Shown here piece by piece: positions 1 through 14,035 of a stretch of DNA of 64,000 nt. This DNA is from Liolophura sinensis. Lineage: Eukaryota; Mollusca; Polyplacophora; Chitonida; Chitonidae. Below the pieces are notes generated by a model that was not told where the DNA came from, made no database searches, and was given only the letters and a program-made list of their open reading frames with translations. The stretch's first letter is position 1, and each line of letters opens with the position of its first letter. Location of the stretch: the NCBI RefSeq assembly GCF_032854445.1, contig NC_088301.1, positions 37,561,187 to 37,625,186 of the forward strand. The letters run 5' to 3'. A program made the position numbers and the translations under genes.

Positions 1-2539
1 CTATGCAGTTGTAGAGAGATGTGTGTATACATATCTAGTTATAATGAAGTGAATCCAAAATCTGCAAAATGCGAACAAAGCATATACAACATAAGTACAG
101 CAAGGTGCAGACAAACGGACAGATGGAAGCACGTAAGTATAAATCGAGGCACGACTTTCGATTCATCTGCTAGAGTAAGTTCCCATGCACGGGCTCAGCA
201 CAGAGAAGATGTGTGTGTCAACGTATTCAAAGGAGTGGAGTGGAAAGTGGGAAGGGGTAGGATTAAGCAGGATGTGTCCCATTACTTTACACTCTTTTTT
301 TCATTAAATCACATTATTACAGAACCAAAAAATGTCATAAACATCACGCGGACTTCTTAACCCTCTTGTCCCTTCCTTGTAATATGCCTACATGAGTGTC
401 CAGTGCGTAAAAAAAGTGAAAAACAAACGACGACGACGGAGAAAAGTTTTACTTTCCAAATATTGTGGTTTATATAGTATTGCTTTTAAAGTCAAGTTAT
501 ACAAATATTTCAGTCAGAAGATTTAATGCTTCCTCAATAATACATACAAAAGCCCATTCAACAGAAAGTTTCTGTGAAATACGTGCAGTACAAAAAAGCA
601 TGCCTTGTGAATTTTATTTTATTACGCACCAATCGGTTACCGTACCGGTTAATGATAACTTTCCACTAAGGTAGCTGTTTGAATCCAATTATTTGTATGG
701 ATCTGTCTTTGTCTGAAATAGTTTTGGTAATGTGTCTTGGATATTGTAATTTAGACTTCATGTTAGGCCGGAGCTTTATTAATAATATACAGATCTCCGC
801 CCGGTATCCTAAACGTAGATCTCAGAGAGCCAGTGCTTACGTCTGTTCAATAGCCATCATTGAATAGTATGAAATAAAGTCATGGGGACGCTGTATTTTT
901 AAGACCCATGCATCAAATAAATGGTCAGGGATTTTTAAATGAAGCTGAGATAAAGACTGTATGGATCATGTAGTCTGACTTTCCTTGCACAAGCACGATT
1001 TCTTCCACTGATGAAGTAGGTAGCAGCGCTACAACTTGTAGCAAATGTGCACATATTAATTACTATCTAAGGCACCCGAATGCGTTCCCACCTGACTGAG
1101 ACAACCTGAAACTCTTTGCAGAAGCCTGTATTCGGTACTTCCCATGCATTTTGTATATTGTGTAACTAGATGTTTCTTATCCAAAAACGAAGTTTGAACC
1201 CCGTTGCATTTCAAAACAGACGTGTAGACTTACAGTTGACGCGCATATTTGACATCACTTTGCACATGGAAAAGGAATCAAAATGAACAGAAAGTAATTT
1301 AAAGTAGAGCATCGTCTTGTTTGGAATTGCATATAAAACAATCCATAGATTTTCTATAAGAATTTCAATATACATGTATGTTGCGAAAATTTTAAACCAA
1401 AAAATCTTGTTATCAACAAAGAGAAGTATGCATTAATTCCATGATTAGGAAAGGGATAATTTAAAAAAAAGTTCTGGGTTCTTTCGAACCCAACGCCTTC
1501 CCCTTGTGTGCATATTTGCAGTATTCCTACGCAGAGCTTTCAGGTTTCAGTCAATATAGCCTGTACGAGATTAAATCACGGTGAAATGAATGGTTTAATG
1601 ACACAAAGGACCAGCACAAAACCGTTAAAATCGCGCATGTGGCTTTGTGGCTTTAAGGTAAATTATCAATTGACAGTTTGCAAGTATACGTTATATAATG
1701 CATAGCCTCATGAATGGGCATACAAATAGGGGAATCAAATGTAGCCTATACGGCTTTCAGTAGTCAAGTAGAGTGCTTTCCAACAGCTGGGTAACTGTAT
1801 GTCTAATTCTTATTGATCTACAAGATGTGAAAGGGATTTGGTTGTATTTCTTTGAAAAGGGGCCAACATTGGATAAAGAAGGTATATACTGGGGAAACCA
1901 AAACTTGAAACAAAGTCTTTATCGTTTAGCACAGAACCAAACTGATCAGAATCAGAAAATTACAATGGGTGCGAAAGTATCTGGTGTAAGCTTAGTGTCA
2001 GAAGGGAGTAGATGTTACAGATAATGCGTTGTGCATTGTCTCGCGCGGGTCAATTTAAGGAAAATGTAGGCTTTTAGACTTTTATATCTAGAGAAAACTG
2101 AAATTATATCTATTTTAAAATACACACACCATGCCTCGCGCCTTATATACAAAACAGTAATAATCTGGAAAGGTAAAGTGAGTTAAAGCACCTGATCAAG
2201 GGCCTACACATTGTCTAACCATTTTTGCATGAATCTAAACAGAACAAATTGTTTCCGTTATGAAATACATTAAACTATTGCCTGGGTGGAACTAACAAGG
2301 TTTGGAAGACGGGTTTATAAAATATGCGGTTACAAGAAATATGTGTATGAAAGGTGCTAACATCAGAGACAAATAGCAACAACAAAGCTATGGACTAAGA
2401 AGTCGTGTGGTTTGGAAAAAAACTTTGTCGCATTCATCATTTAATGTTAATAACGTTTTCAATTCTAATCGTACAATGCATTAAGATATATCAATATAGA
2501 AAATTCCACGGCAAAAAAAAAAGCTGTATTAAGTCAAAC
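1..2539. other. No gene seen
   Basis: AT-rich DNA with only short open frames, none with recognisable domains, codon pattern or splice context. TGGGTTCTTTCGAACCCA at about 1476 is a near-palindrome of unknown meaning. Confidence 0.6.
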
Positions 2540-3000
2540 AGAAGATTCCCCGGAGAGGTGTCCGCAGGGGACATATATCACAGTTTGCGATATATGAAGA
2601 TACATTAGCTGAAGATTCCGCAGGTGTGAGCTACATGTATGTCAAGATATATAAACAGCTAAACGATTTCTGAGGTGTGGTATCCGTATAGGTGTGACAT
2701 ATTGTGCTATATCATTTTACACCAATCAACACCCGGAACTGAAGACGATTCCCCTGAAATTGCATGGTGTCCATAGGCGAAAAATCCTGTACCCCTTCAA
2801 CGAAATATGTGGTGTCTATATAGATGTGAAATGCTGTGCTATATCAAGAAGCACGAACAGAGGGTTTTCCGGGCTGTTGTGGCCGTAAGTGTGACATGCA
2901 TGGTGTGCTATATCAAGATAAATGAACAGAAGGTTGCCCAAGCGTGGTGTCCTGAACAGAAGGTTGCCCATGCGTGGTGTCCGACCATAGATGTGTTCTT
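2540..3000 (+). repeat. Degenerate tandem repeat, about 65-bp unit
   Basis: Recurring blocks include GTGTGACATRYTGTGCTATATC-like text at about 2692, 2823 and 2890, and GGTGTCC and GAAGATTCC blocks. It ends with a clear 30-base direct duplication at about 2927-2986 containing GAACAGAAGGTTGCCCAAGC and its near-copy. ORFs on both strands here follow from the repeat. Confidence 0.6.
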
Positions 3001-5588
3001 GAGGCGGCATATTGGTGTTAATTATTATCATATATAGGAACGTAGCATTTAAAGTTAAATATAAAAAACAAGCCGAATTTTTCACTTCTATGACGGCGGC
3101 CACTTTAAAGGTCAAGTTAGGCCGGAAAAGTTTCCAAAAAGTTTAATTTTACTGTGAAGTAAACTTTTATTGTTGAGTTATGAAGGAAATATAGGCCTGC
3201 TCCAAATCACGTTTTTGCGAAATAGGTGTATATTACAATAAGTGTCAAATTTTGAAATTATGAGTCTATGCCAAAAAAAAAACAACTCCTGTCAAACCAT
3301 GCATGCAAATGTCAAAAGCTGCAGATGTGTCACAAATTTTCACATCAGTCCACGCAAGTTACAAGCGTTACTTCTATTTTATTATTCAAGGGGAAAAAGT
3401 TGAGAATAATGCTCATAATGTGTAAAATTCATAACGGAATAACAAGTTGTAAGATGTCGGCTGTTTTGCAAATTTAATTGTAGGTTTCTTGAACCCAAGC
3501 GTTACATTTGAAACAGATTTACACCAAGTGTGTATATATTCATTTTCCAAATAAAATTGTCGAGTAGGAGAGAGTGTAACATAGCCTGCTCTGTATAAAA
3601 CCGCTGACCAACAAAAAAAAACTTGTCAACCGATAATAATATCAAATGAAGTAAATGAAGTGTATAGACGTTTGCAGGATCTTCAGGATTTTGTTTTTAT
3701 GTGTGTGGGAACGTGTAGCATGCGGTTTATTGTGTTTAAGAACAGTATCTGCTGTTGGCCTCACAAACATATGCCCCGGTATCCACACAGTTTCTTTGTT
3801 TTCGCAAAATCCACTAAAGCTTTCCGCTTTTCGGACTGGACCCGTGAGGGGTAAGGTGCGTGAGATAGAGATAAGGAGGGCTGGGGAGGGGGAGAAAGGG
3901 CATTTCATTCAACATCGCCAGAAAGCACTACGTCAGCGAGAAAATTGCTAATATATGGAGTTTGGCTGTGGCGTTGCGAATTGATGGCGCTAGAGGGAGG
4001 GAGTTCGTAGGGTGGACTAGACAAGGCAAACACGGAGGGAAGCCAGAGGCAGACCGACAAGGCCAAACTGTGGATGTGTCGCCCGCCCAAACCTAGCGAG
4101 ATTTGCCCCCAGCGTTTGGGATGTCAATACCCAAGGTCGAGTGACCCTGTGAAAGTGTTCTTGTGTACAAAGTCTCATTGATCCTTTGCGCTTGAATTTA
4201 GAATCAAGGTTTTTCGGAGCACACAAACAAACAGAGCTAAGCAAACAATCCCGCCAACACTGGCTAGATGTCTATACGATGGATACAAAATTTCAGCTCT
4301 CTCTTCCCAAGCTGCCTGTGTATTGTATTTTTTGGCCACACTTGACCAGAAAGCTCCAAGAGAAGATGCCGTGAAAACACAAAAGGCAAGGATTCTCAAA
4401 GAGCTAGAAATAAAAAATAAAAAAACAAGAAAAAACAAGCTGCTGCATTGATGAAGTTCTTCACATCATGGAATGTTCGCAGCCGTTCGTTATTTGGTAA
4501 CGCTTCGACGAAAAACTTCCTGGGCGCAGGAAATTGAGCTTTGTGACATTCTTTGCTGCGGGGACTTTTCTCCCCTGCGAGCTTGGTATAGCCTCTTCGG
4601 TCACGTACCAGACCCACACCGTATACAGGAAATTATTCAAAAACTGGCTATTTTGGGCGATTTGGTGGTTGCTTATTTGCAGCGTTTCTGACTTTAGCCA
4701 CTTGCACACACTGGGCGATGCATGCATTACATCAAGAACAAACGCACATAGTACAGCCTGGTCATGCGTTGCATGTCATCCACCGCAAAACAAAAGCTGT
4801 TTTGGATGTTCTTAACCACGTTTGTAACCTATCAATAAGTTTATATATATATACCCAATGTCTCCATTCAAACAGTTTCAGTTAGGCTAAGCCAAGTTAG
4901 AGATATATTGACATTCATCACCTGGATTCTGAGAGATCCCCATTTTAACACCTTTTTACTGATACATTATTGAGTACCGCCACTGAAATGAAAACATAAG
5001 TAAGAATGCCCCACCGACATACGGTATCACAAACCAATTACTACACACAAGTTTACTCACGGGTGATAAAAAAAAAACAACCCAGAATCTCCAGAATTTG
5101 ACTGCTCAGAAAGAAAAGTTTTAGAATGGTCTCATTGTGGATTGACGATAATTAGTCTTTATCGTAAAATGTTATTCACCGAAATATGTAAGAACACTAA
5201 TCTGTCAGGTAAATTTCAGGTCATATGCTTATAAAGGGTTTAACGTTACACATATATATATACTCGTTGAATTCAGAATTTAGCATAGTGAAGTAGGCCT
5301 AACCAACACGAGATGACTAGCTAAATTATGTGTCTTTGTTAAAGCATATATACATACTCCTGGGTGAACCAATAGAAAATGGCTTGATCTTGCCAGTAGT
5401 GGAAATAATGTGACATATATGTCAAAGTAATAAGTTATTTGGTCGGTTCAGGTTTTTCACTTATAACTGTAAAAAATATAGAACTCATATATCTGGTGAC
5501 ATATATACAACCTTGCATAGCGGCATCATTTGACATGTAAAACAGTGTGAGTATCCATTTTGTTTGATGTACATGTACTATGACGGCT

Positions 5589-5595
<7 letters not shown>
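3001..5595. other. No gene seen
   Basis: Overlapping frames of 60-100 codons on both strands at 3.64-4.8 kb reflect somewhat higher GC there rather than one consistent coding frame. A purine-rich stretch lies at 3860-3900. Confidence 0.5.

Positions 5596-5682
<87 letters not shown>
5596..5682. repeat. (TA)n microsatellite, about 43 units
   Basis: Uninterrupted TA dinucleotides. Reading through them makes artefactual Tyr-Ile ORFs. Confidence 0.97.
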
Positions 5683-5685
<3 letters not shown>

Positions 5686-5891
5686 AAAGATGGAGACTTG
5701 CCATATTATACAATAATTTTCGCACCTTTACATGCAGTTACAGACTCCAGCGAAATACGATGGTTGCGTTTTTTTAGGGAAACTTTTCGGAATTAGTGAC
5801 TTACATATTTAAATCATATGCGCATACATGTTGTCATTATTAACTGTTACCTATAGCAAGCAAAATTTATTCTCAGGTCATGCGATTGAAG

Positions 5892-5893
<2 letters not shown>

Positions 5894-5971
<78 letters not shown>
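5894..5971. repeat. (AT)n microsatellite, about 39 units
   Basis: Uninterrupted AT dinucleotides 211 bases after another TA array. Confidence 0.97.
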
Positions 5972-5973
<2 letters not shown>

Positions 5974-8900
5974 TTATTGCTAAGAAACTTTGGCCTACTG
6001 TTGTTGAAATATATAGCTGCGCATGCGTGGCATCACATGTTTAAGGGTCGCGACTGTTGGCCAAAGATCGGATGGTTCAGTGACCGTTATCTTCGGCCTA
6101 CTTAGCAAAACTCTTGAAATCTGTGAATCAACGGTATTAGAACTGACTCTTGATTCAGTAGTTTCTGTTCATCTGAACCGGTGATGTAAAATTCCATCAA
6201 GATCTCGTGAAAGACCGTTTCAGATGGTGCTGTACGAAGCATAAATACGTGTCTTAGCGACCACACACTCTAATTACGGTATAATCAGGCCTACTTTATT
6301 ATGCTTTTGTTTTATATGTGTGGTGTGTGATCTGTAATACTCTCCTTGCCGATGCATCGAGCAGTGTAAAAACAGAGACATTAAGAAGCAATTTAATAAA
6401 AGTGTTATACTTTCATACACCGTTGCTCATCCGGTTTCCTTACCCGTTAGGGCATATATTTGAGCCTGCACGTATCTTGCATATTATGGGTATATGTGAA
6501 CAGGTATACGTTTCACTGACGACTTGTATATGTAATCGACTTTTCTGTGTATGTAAGCATGCTCATGTTTTTGTGTTTACCAAGTGATCCCTGCATGCAA
6601 ATATGTAGATCAACATCTTTCTGTTTCTCTTGGTGCACATGTTTCTGGCAAACATTCCTGGATCTGTCATTGTGGTTCAGTTTTATAGACTCAAAATTTT
6701 CTAATGGCGCTCGTTGCATCTTCAGTCACATTCATAAAAATATGTAGGTTTTGTTTTCTATGAAAATGTAGCTACTCTATGAACCTTCAACATAGTTTGG
6801 CGGCATCCACATGGAAAAAACAAATCAGCACACACGTTTACGAACGGGCTCCTACTTATGGATACGCAGTTCCTGTCGGAACATTGCCAGAGGCGCAGCC
6901 ATATTGGTTGTAGCACAAAAGATAATTGCTGGTATAGTTGCACACAGTCAGTAAATCAGTCGTGTGTGGTAAACCAGCTTTCTTTTGGGGTGCACCACTT
7001 CATGGCCACCAATGGCAGTGGAAATATATAGTTTTCCGAAGGCAAACAGTTGCCGAGAAAATTTAGTTTATACATCATATTTACCATAACAAGCTTTCGA
7101 GAAAATTTAATACTCATTATATAAGGTATAAAACACCTCATTGTGAGGACTGTCTTCTCGGAATCCTGTTGCGGTATAATTCTAATGTACAAACTGTCTC
7201 TTTTTGCTCCGTACGGCTACATCAGTAGATCACAAGTACTGTTATTTCAAAAAAAGGAAACCATTTTTTCTCTCGGTATTTCAGCATATGAAATTTTGAG
7301 TGCAAAAATGGTTTTGTTTTTCAGAATAACACGACTTGCATTTTACATGCAAATTATCAGTGGAACTACTGGATACATGAGTAGAGTTTGTAAAGATATT
7401 TACTTTTCATTAAAGCATACGTCAAGATATTTGTCTTCAGTGTTGGAGACAGGTTTCACAACAATAACACAGAAATGATACAGGCATATATTCCCGTTGT
7501 CTGATGCAAGACACGCAATGTTTTCAAAAGGGTAAGGTGATGGTTTACAGCAAAAATCAGAACATGCATGGGCATATCCTGCAGGGCACATATCTCTGTA
7601 GGTAACAGTTCATTGCTTCGTTTTATTTTTCTCAAGTCTGGTCTGTGACTTATAAGACAGCTCAAGCTAGAGATTTCCGGAAACTTTTAAATATTATCTT
7701 CGAGCAAACATGAACACTCTGCGAGCGTGACGATGTTCTGCGTTTTCCCTCGTTGGTCCGCTTAGGCATTGCACGGTAATCACCGGAGATCTTCGGCGCT
7801 GTATATTTCACTCAAAAACAGATTAATAGTCTCTTCACCTTTGTCTTTTGACAATCACTTTTGACATTCTTGATCAAGCTGACAGAACAGTACGTTGAGG
7901 AAAAATTTAATTTCCAATTCTACCTTTATGTTTACAAGTTAATCAACTTAAACCTCAACAAATAATACAGCCCTTTTACTCGTGAACGACCATGAACGAA
8001 ACGCCACTGTGCATACCAACTCAGTAGCAGACTCTCTGGATATCGTTGAACGTTTTAACATGGGCCTGCGGACTAAAAGTGACATTCCTGGTTCCTGAAT
8101 CGTCGATCTGCATAACTGAAAACAGAAATAACCATGGGCCGCTGAAAAGCCAGGGATATATATGAATTCTGTTAAATCTTGCGGCAGTCGTGTAAGATGC
8201 ATATATCATCCAATGTCTTCCTGTACTTCACGCCAGTGGAGAGGTGGTTCTTCAGTCTCGTGAATAGCAGCATAATACGTTTTTTAACACGACTGCATTA
8301 TGCCGTTATTCCCGAAACCGAATAAACCCTTTCGAAACGGTGTCAGCATCATTCATGGGCAGCGAGGTTAAATTGAGAATGTTCAGGTCTTCTTAATATG
8401 AGTTCTGAAACAAAAAGTCAAAAAAGTAAGCAATGAGAACATCTATAACAAAGACAGTGATATTATTTACGTATGCCTCTTTTCTTTCATATCTACAATT
8501 TTTGCAGAATCGATGCAATGACATTTTCATTTTCTAGAATAACTGAATCGATACTGTTTGGATTAAACTAAAATGAAGAATGGCGGTTGACAGATTGTTT
8601 CCTGTACTTCACATTTCTTAAGAGTTCTGCATCTCGTACGGCATCGAAGCCGTATAATACAAACGGGCATGAGAGCATAGGGATAAATAAGTGCGCGTGA
8701 CCTATGTTGGGTGTACTGAAAATATCTAAACAAACAACGTGACTTCACGGGATTACGCGAAGTTCAAGCTCAGCCAATACTGGCCCCTGAGAGCTGCATG
8801 GTAAAGCTTATTGTCGGCACATTGGAGAAACGTACTACAAAGATTTAAATCCAGCTGATTGTGAGAGGTGTACACATCTGCATATTTACACTAATGCAAG

Positions 8901-10250
8901 TGGAAAGCACTTTAACATTCAAATCCCAAAACCCACTCTTTCCGTGCACCCGTTTACAAAAAGCATGATGCTAATTTAGCGACAAGCATGAATCGTGAAA
9001 GTTGAACTAAGAATTACTGATGCATGCAAGGAAATATAGGTTTCAGCATATGTGGCGTGCAAATATGCTGGAACAGAATCCTGGGTGTTCTATATATTAT
9101 ACTGAAGATTACTTGTCATGTTGAGGAGAAATTGTTATGAGGGATAACGTGCAAAGCCAAGAAATCCAAGCCTTGATTTCAAAAAAAGCACTAAAACCAA
9201 TTTGTATTTGGCTCTGGTGGAATAAAATTAAATATAAAATTATACATAACGTAATGTTGATGTTATACAATATAAAATTTCACATATTTCAGTATAAAAA
9301 AAATCACTGCATTAAGTAATAAATGGTTCTATCCACGCCTGGACAAGAATACCTCACCTACTGGATTGCTATGATATGTTTTCATCTGGCAGGGATCAAG
9401 GAACATCAGGTATCGCAGCAGATATTCTTCTGGTGACTTAAGCAAACCAATCTCCTTACAGGCAATTGCAAAGTTCCTTTTGCTGCCCGAACATTGGGTT
9501 TGGTCAGTTCACAAGTTTCTCACAAGCTCGTGTATTCCAATCTGGAGACGCCGTTTCCATGTTTCTTAGAGCTTGGTTAACACTTAAGGTCGTGCACCGA
9601 AGTACAGTGAAGTTTCAATCCAAAACTTTCGGGCAGAAACATTTAGACCTTAGCCCACAGAGAGCAGGCCAGTCATAGCTCCGTCTCCAACCTGTAGCTC
9701 ACAAGCTATGAGCTCTGGCTGAATGCGCTCAAAGAAATAAACGCGCCAAGGTAAATTTGCACCTGTGTCACGTGACTTTGTCGTTCTGCTCTCCCATTGA
9801 TGGACGTTAGACCGGATGTATGCGATCAACGAAAAAATTTCCTACAACAAACACAGGAAGGCTCGGCAAGGCTACAAACGTTTGTGATTCTCCCCTTAGC
9901 AAAATCCCCCGAGGTGTGGTTCCTTTGTTTTTGGAGAAAATGCAAACATAAAGCTCGGGTCGCTCCAAATGTGAGATGGAAATCCTTTGTTCTTTCCTTG
10001 TACGTGAACAAGTGTTTCTTTTCTGTTAAATGTTTCTCTCTTTACTACGCCTGATCGAGTGTTACGAAAATCACGAACAACCATACATGTATGCATGTAA
10101 ACATATGATGCTTACATACTACATAGGTTCTCTGTGTTGTATTTTGATAATATAAGTATTAGTAAGTAATTGTTAGTGAAAGTAACCGCTGTCACATTTT
10201 TCTCAAATTGTTCAATTCTCTGATCCTTATATTAAAATTCTTTGATGAAA
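5972..10250. other. No gene seen
   Basis: Short frames on both strands without recognisable domains. Notable only are an NRF1-like TGCGCATGCGTG at about 6018 and GTCACGTGAC at 9767. Confidence 0.5.
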
Positions 10251-10290
10251 TGTTCTTGAGTAGGGCGTAAAAAACCAATGAAATAAATTA
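10251..10290 (+). repeat. SINE family A, 3' tail fragment
   Basis: TTCTTGAGTAGGGCGTAAAA followed by AACCAATGAAATAAATTA matches the last 40 bases of the family. Nothing of the body is visible upstream. Confidence 0.6.
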
Positions 10291-13200
10291 AGATTCCTTG
10301 ACTATCAATTGCTTTCTAATACTTAAATGTCTAATGAATGCAGTCTGTAACACTTTTTCTTCTCACTGCCACCTGCTTTCATTCATTCATGAACAGTTTT
10401 GTAAGTACTTGCTGTTCCGACAAATATATCATTTCACAAGTAGTCGATGCTACATGCACCTATAGTGAAATCTAGGCAAGTTTATATTACACATTATATT
10501 TTATGTCATGGTGTGGTAATAAATACATTTAAGCTGTATGGTATTTAGCTCACTCGTAGCGTTTAATGAACCAACACTAAAAATGGTTACTGATATGTTA
10601 AATTGACATGAATTAACACATTTCTACTCCATGTTATGAAAATCCTTAAACCATCTGCGGTGTACATAAGTAGGCTTTCGGTTGGTGGTGGGTTGAAATC
10701 AAATTTATATGTAAACTAAACCGGAGAGTGCATCTGTTCGTGTGATTATTGTTACACATCATACTCGCAGACAGAGATGTTTATTAATTATAGCAGTAAC
10801 TAAGAAACTATTTAGTAACAGATATATGGCACGTGTATAACAGGTATATACTAATGCTTTCAATTGAAAAAGGGCCTTACAAACGCGAGACAAGCACACT
10901 GTCCACTGGGACCATGTATATATACTGGCTCAATCAAGCATGCTTAAGATATTTTATTAAACGTCCAGTATTGATAGATGATCCTCCTGTTCATAGAGTT
11001 TGAGATAGAATTTACACTCTTTTCGTGATCTACCCCAGCTGTGTGATATCCAGAAATACGTTCATGAGTATGTTTGAATATATCGTGCAAGAATGGTTAC
11101 CGCCATAATGTGCTATAGTATACCGCATGCCCGGAATCAAAACCAGGACACTTATATACATTGATAGATAAGTGTTTATTATGTGCAGATATTTCTCACT
11201 GTTCATTTCTTTAATTATAGCGGTCAAAGACCAAATTGTATACAGGGCCATGCATGTAAACTGGAGGCCACTTCCACTTTTATTAAGAGACGTCTCACAT
11301 ATACTTCATGAGGCCATTTTGAGTCTTTTGTTTGTTTTATGGTGGTACAATGGTTGAGCAGCTGGATTGAATTCGGTGTTAGTCTTACAAACTTTTACAT
11401 GCAAGTATAACACTTACAGTGGGTAACCTTATACACTGAGTAAACTGAATGAGTATGTTATAAATAGGAAAGGAAAGTTGAACTTTCATTGCATGGTGAC
11501 CCAAATAGGCTAATCTTAATTTTAAATTTTGAATATGGCTCTTATAGAACAGACTTAAATTTAATATCTATAATTTAGTCAAACAGGGTATTGGAGAGAT
11601 GAAATCGTAGCCTACTCAAAAGCCTTAGTTTTGTGTGGTCTGAACTGTGAATCCCATTTATTCAACTTAGTATGTTAAGTCAAATATATCTGAAGTGAGT
11701 TACGACAAAATCTCGCACGGACGATTTTCCGCCTATAAGTACGTCCATCCTGCTTTGAATCTCCTTTAAGACATTTTTATCTACACCAAAGCATCGTTTG
11801 CTTACAAGCTGCAGTGTGAATGTAGCAGATCGGCTATCACAGGTAACGTTGTTGGCGTCAGATGGGCTTGATAACGGGTTTATTTCGTAGGATGGATTCA
11901 ACTCCGGGATCTGCTGCCTGCAGAATCCTAGTTCCCTAGCATCATGTAGTCGATCCACTCTGACCTTGGGAATGGAGATGTTTGCTGATTTGCCAGCCCC
12001 CCCCTGTTTAAAACACTAACACAATATTAGCATTTGTTTCTTCCCCCCTCGCCAGTCCGACCGAGTGTCGCGCTCAATGTTTGTCCTGTAATATTGACTC
12101 TAATCAAGTTTAGAGGATGCAAAACGTTGCAGGTTCTCAGACCACGGGTATCAAAGAAATAATTTACATAGTGGTTGGGAATTCTGCAGTCGGTCGCCGA
12201 TACCATGGGTCAAGAGTTCATTGATGTATCCGCCATGCAGTTTCCTCCACACACACAAGGTAAAGAAACCATATTGAGGAACGTGGCACAAACTGCAGGT
12301 TTTCTCCAGTCCAGACAGTCACTCCAGCTTATACAGGACTGTGACGGACGGGGGAGTGTGTGGAGGGGGGTTGGGGAGTGTGGAGGGGTGATAGTGTTAA
12401 CGAACTTGAAGTTATTGAGTTTCTTTTGTCATCAATAAGTCAGAAATCAACGAAGAGGGGCAAAGCCCAGATATGCCTTACCTGCACATGGTTTTGCCAT
12501 TGAATCAGTCAAGCATATAACTAATACTAAAGAGAAGGTGTGGGTGAATTTTAGTTCCAAGTAGTCATCAAGACAACATACAACCAGCAAGTATTCGATT
12601 ATTATGACACAGTATATAGGTCAAGCAAGTACTCACACCTCTACGGTATGTGGATTTTAGAAAAGCTATGAAGTCTTTAATTCTATTTAATGTTTAAGAA
12701 ATGTGCCAAAGGAGTTCGAAACTGTCGCCCTTGTAGACAGTAAGATAAAAATAATGACGAATCATAAACTGTACTGATGTAATTAGTTTTATGTAAAATC
12801 TAAATAGGAAACTCGAGGACGGAGCTACAAAGAGGGTCCAAATGACAGGCAGAATGCATCATTTTCCTCTGTAACGTGGCAGTTCGTGTGTACTTCACTT
12901 GCTTTCTGTGAGCACGCCTACACTGATAATTGTGACATAATAAAGGAAAGAACAAATGAGTTCACAGCTTTGGACCGTTTTGATACTGGTGAGGAGTTTT
13001 ACGAGTTCAAAACTGCAAAAGCACAGATTCTGTCCAATCCAGCAACGTCACAATACATGGTAATTTAAGATATTGTGGCTGCTTCATTTTAAAGTGCTTA
13101 CATACAGTTATGCAACTGAAATGAGCTGTTTCATCTGATTACATAACAGGTCAAACAGTCTCAGTGCAAAACCGACTACGGTTCGTCAACGGTAACATTC

Positions 13201-13540
13201 CTTCGACTGACTCCACAAGATCCGAAACAACAATTAAAACCAGTTCCCACCGAGGTGGTTCACAAACTGGTGTATAACTGAGACTATAATTATGTACACA
13301 GAGATATGTATACATGTGCAAAATATTTGTGTGTGATATAATATGTAGCAATTCTGAAACATTGATGGAGTTTCATATTTTAAGATCTTTTTACAGTTTG
13401 TCAACGGCAAAGTCAATGAATCAATCTATGTTTTTAAATTATGGCTGTCAATGCAACCGAAATATATTGGATATAATGGTTCATGTCATATATTGCATAA
13501 TATACTTGTGAAAGAAGCATGGATTTATACGAACTTATAT
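10291..13540. other. No gene seen
   Basis: Contains the G-rich tract at 12350 and frames of up to 92 codons (11680-11958, minus strand) with no domain that I recognise. Confidence 0.5.
12350..12388 (+). other. G-rich tract with G-quadruplex potential
   Basis: Four G-runs (5, 6, 4 and 4 Gs) at 12350, 12365, 12373 and 12385 are separated by loops of 10, 2 and 8 bases. The loops are longer than canonical, so folding is less certain. Confidence 0.4.
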
Positions 13541-13797
13541 CTCCGTAGCTGAGGTGGTTATCACGTCAGCATGGCATAATGACCCAGGAGCCTCTCACAA
13601 TTGTGGTCGCTGTGAGTTAAAGTCCAACTCATGCTTGCTTCCTCTCCGGCCGTATGTGGGAAGGTTGTCAGCAACCTGCGGAGGGTAGTGGGTTTCCTCC
13701 GGGCTCTGCCCGGCTTTCTTCCGCCATAATGCTGGCCGCCGTCGTATAAGTGAAATATTGTTGAGTACGGCATAAAACACCAATCAAATAAATAAAT
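13541..13797 (+). repeat. tRNA-derived SINE, family A, near full length
   Basis: The head has a good Pol III A box (TAGCTGAGGTGG, 13546-13557) and a B-box-like AGTTAAAGTCC (13615-13625). The conserved body reads CAGCAACCTGCGGAGGGT, then ATAATGCTGGCCGCCGTCG, and the tail reads GGCATAAAACACCAATCAAA followed by AAT repeats. The same body and tail recur throughout this window in both orientations, which defines the family. Confidence 0.85.
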
Positions 13798-13820
13798 CAC
13801 ATAGGCAAGATGTCAAACAG

Positions 13821-14035
13821 TATTTGATTTGTGTTTTACACCATATTGCACACTTATATCACGGCGGCCAGCATTATCGTGAAAAAAAAAAATGAAATCG
13901 GGCATGGCCCCGGAGAACCCAACGATTATTTATAGGTTGTTGGCGGACTTTCCCACGCATACCACCACAGAGGAATACAGCATGAGCTGGACTTAACCCC
14001 AGCGACTGCATTGGTGAGAGGCTCCAGCCACAGTG
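13821..14035 (-). repeat. SINE family A, diverged, inverted relative to its neighbour
   Basis: On the minus strand it reads head to tail as family A: GAGAGGCTCC (plus strand) near the head, GCATGAGCTGGACTT and CGGCGGCCAGCATTAT in the body, and GTGTTTTACACCATA at the tail. It carries an A-run insertion near 13881 and begins 23 bp after a + strand copy. Confidence 0.75.

Noticed and set aside
5580-5777. 65-codon ORF rich in Tyr-Ile
   Set aside because: It is the translation of a TA microsatellite.
13561-13800. Minus-strand ORFs of 79 and 62 codons
   Set aside because: They lie inside a SINE copy, and the same frames recur in other copies.
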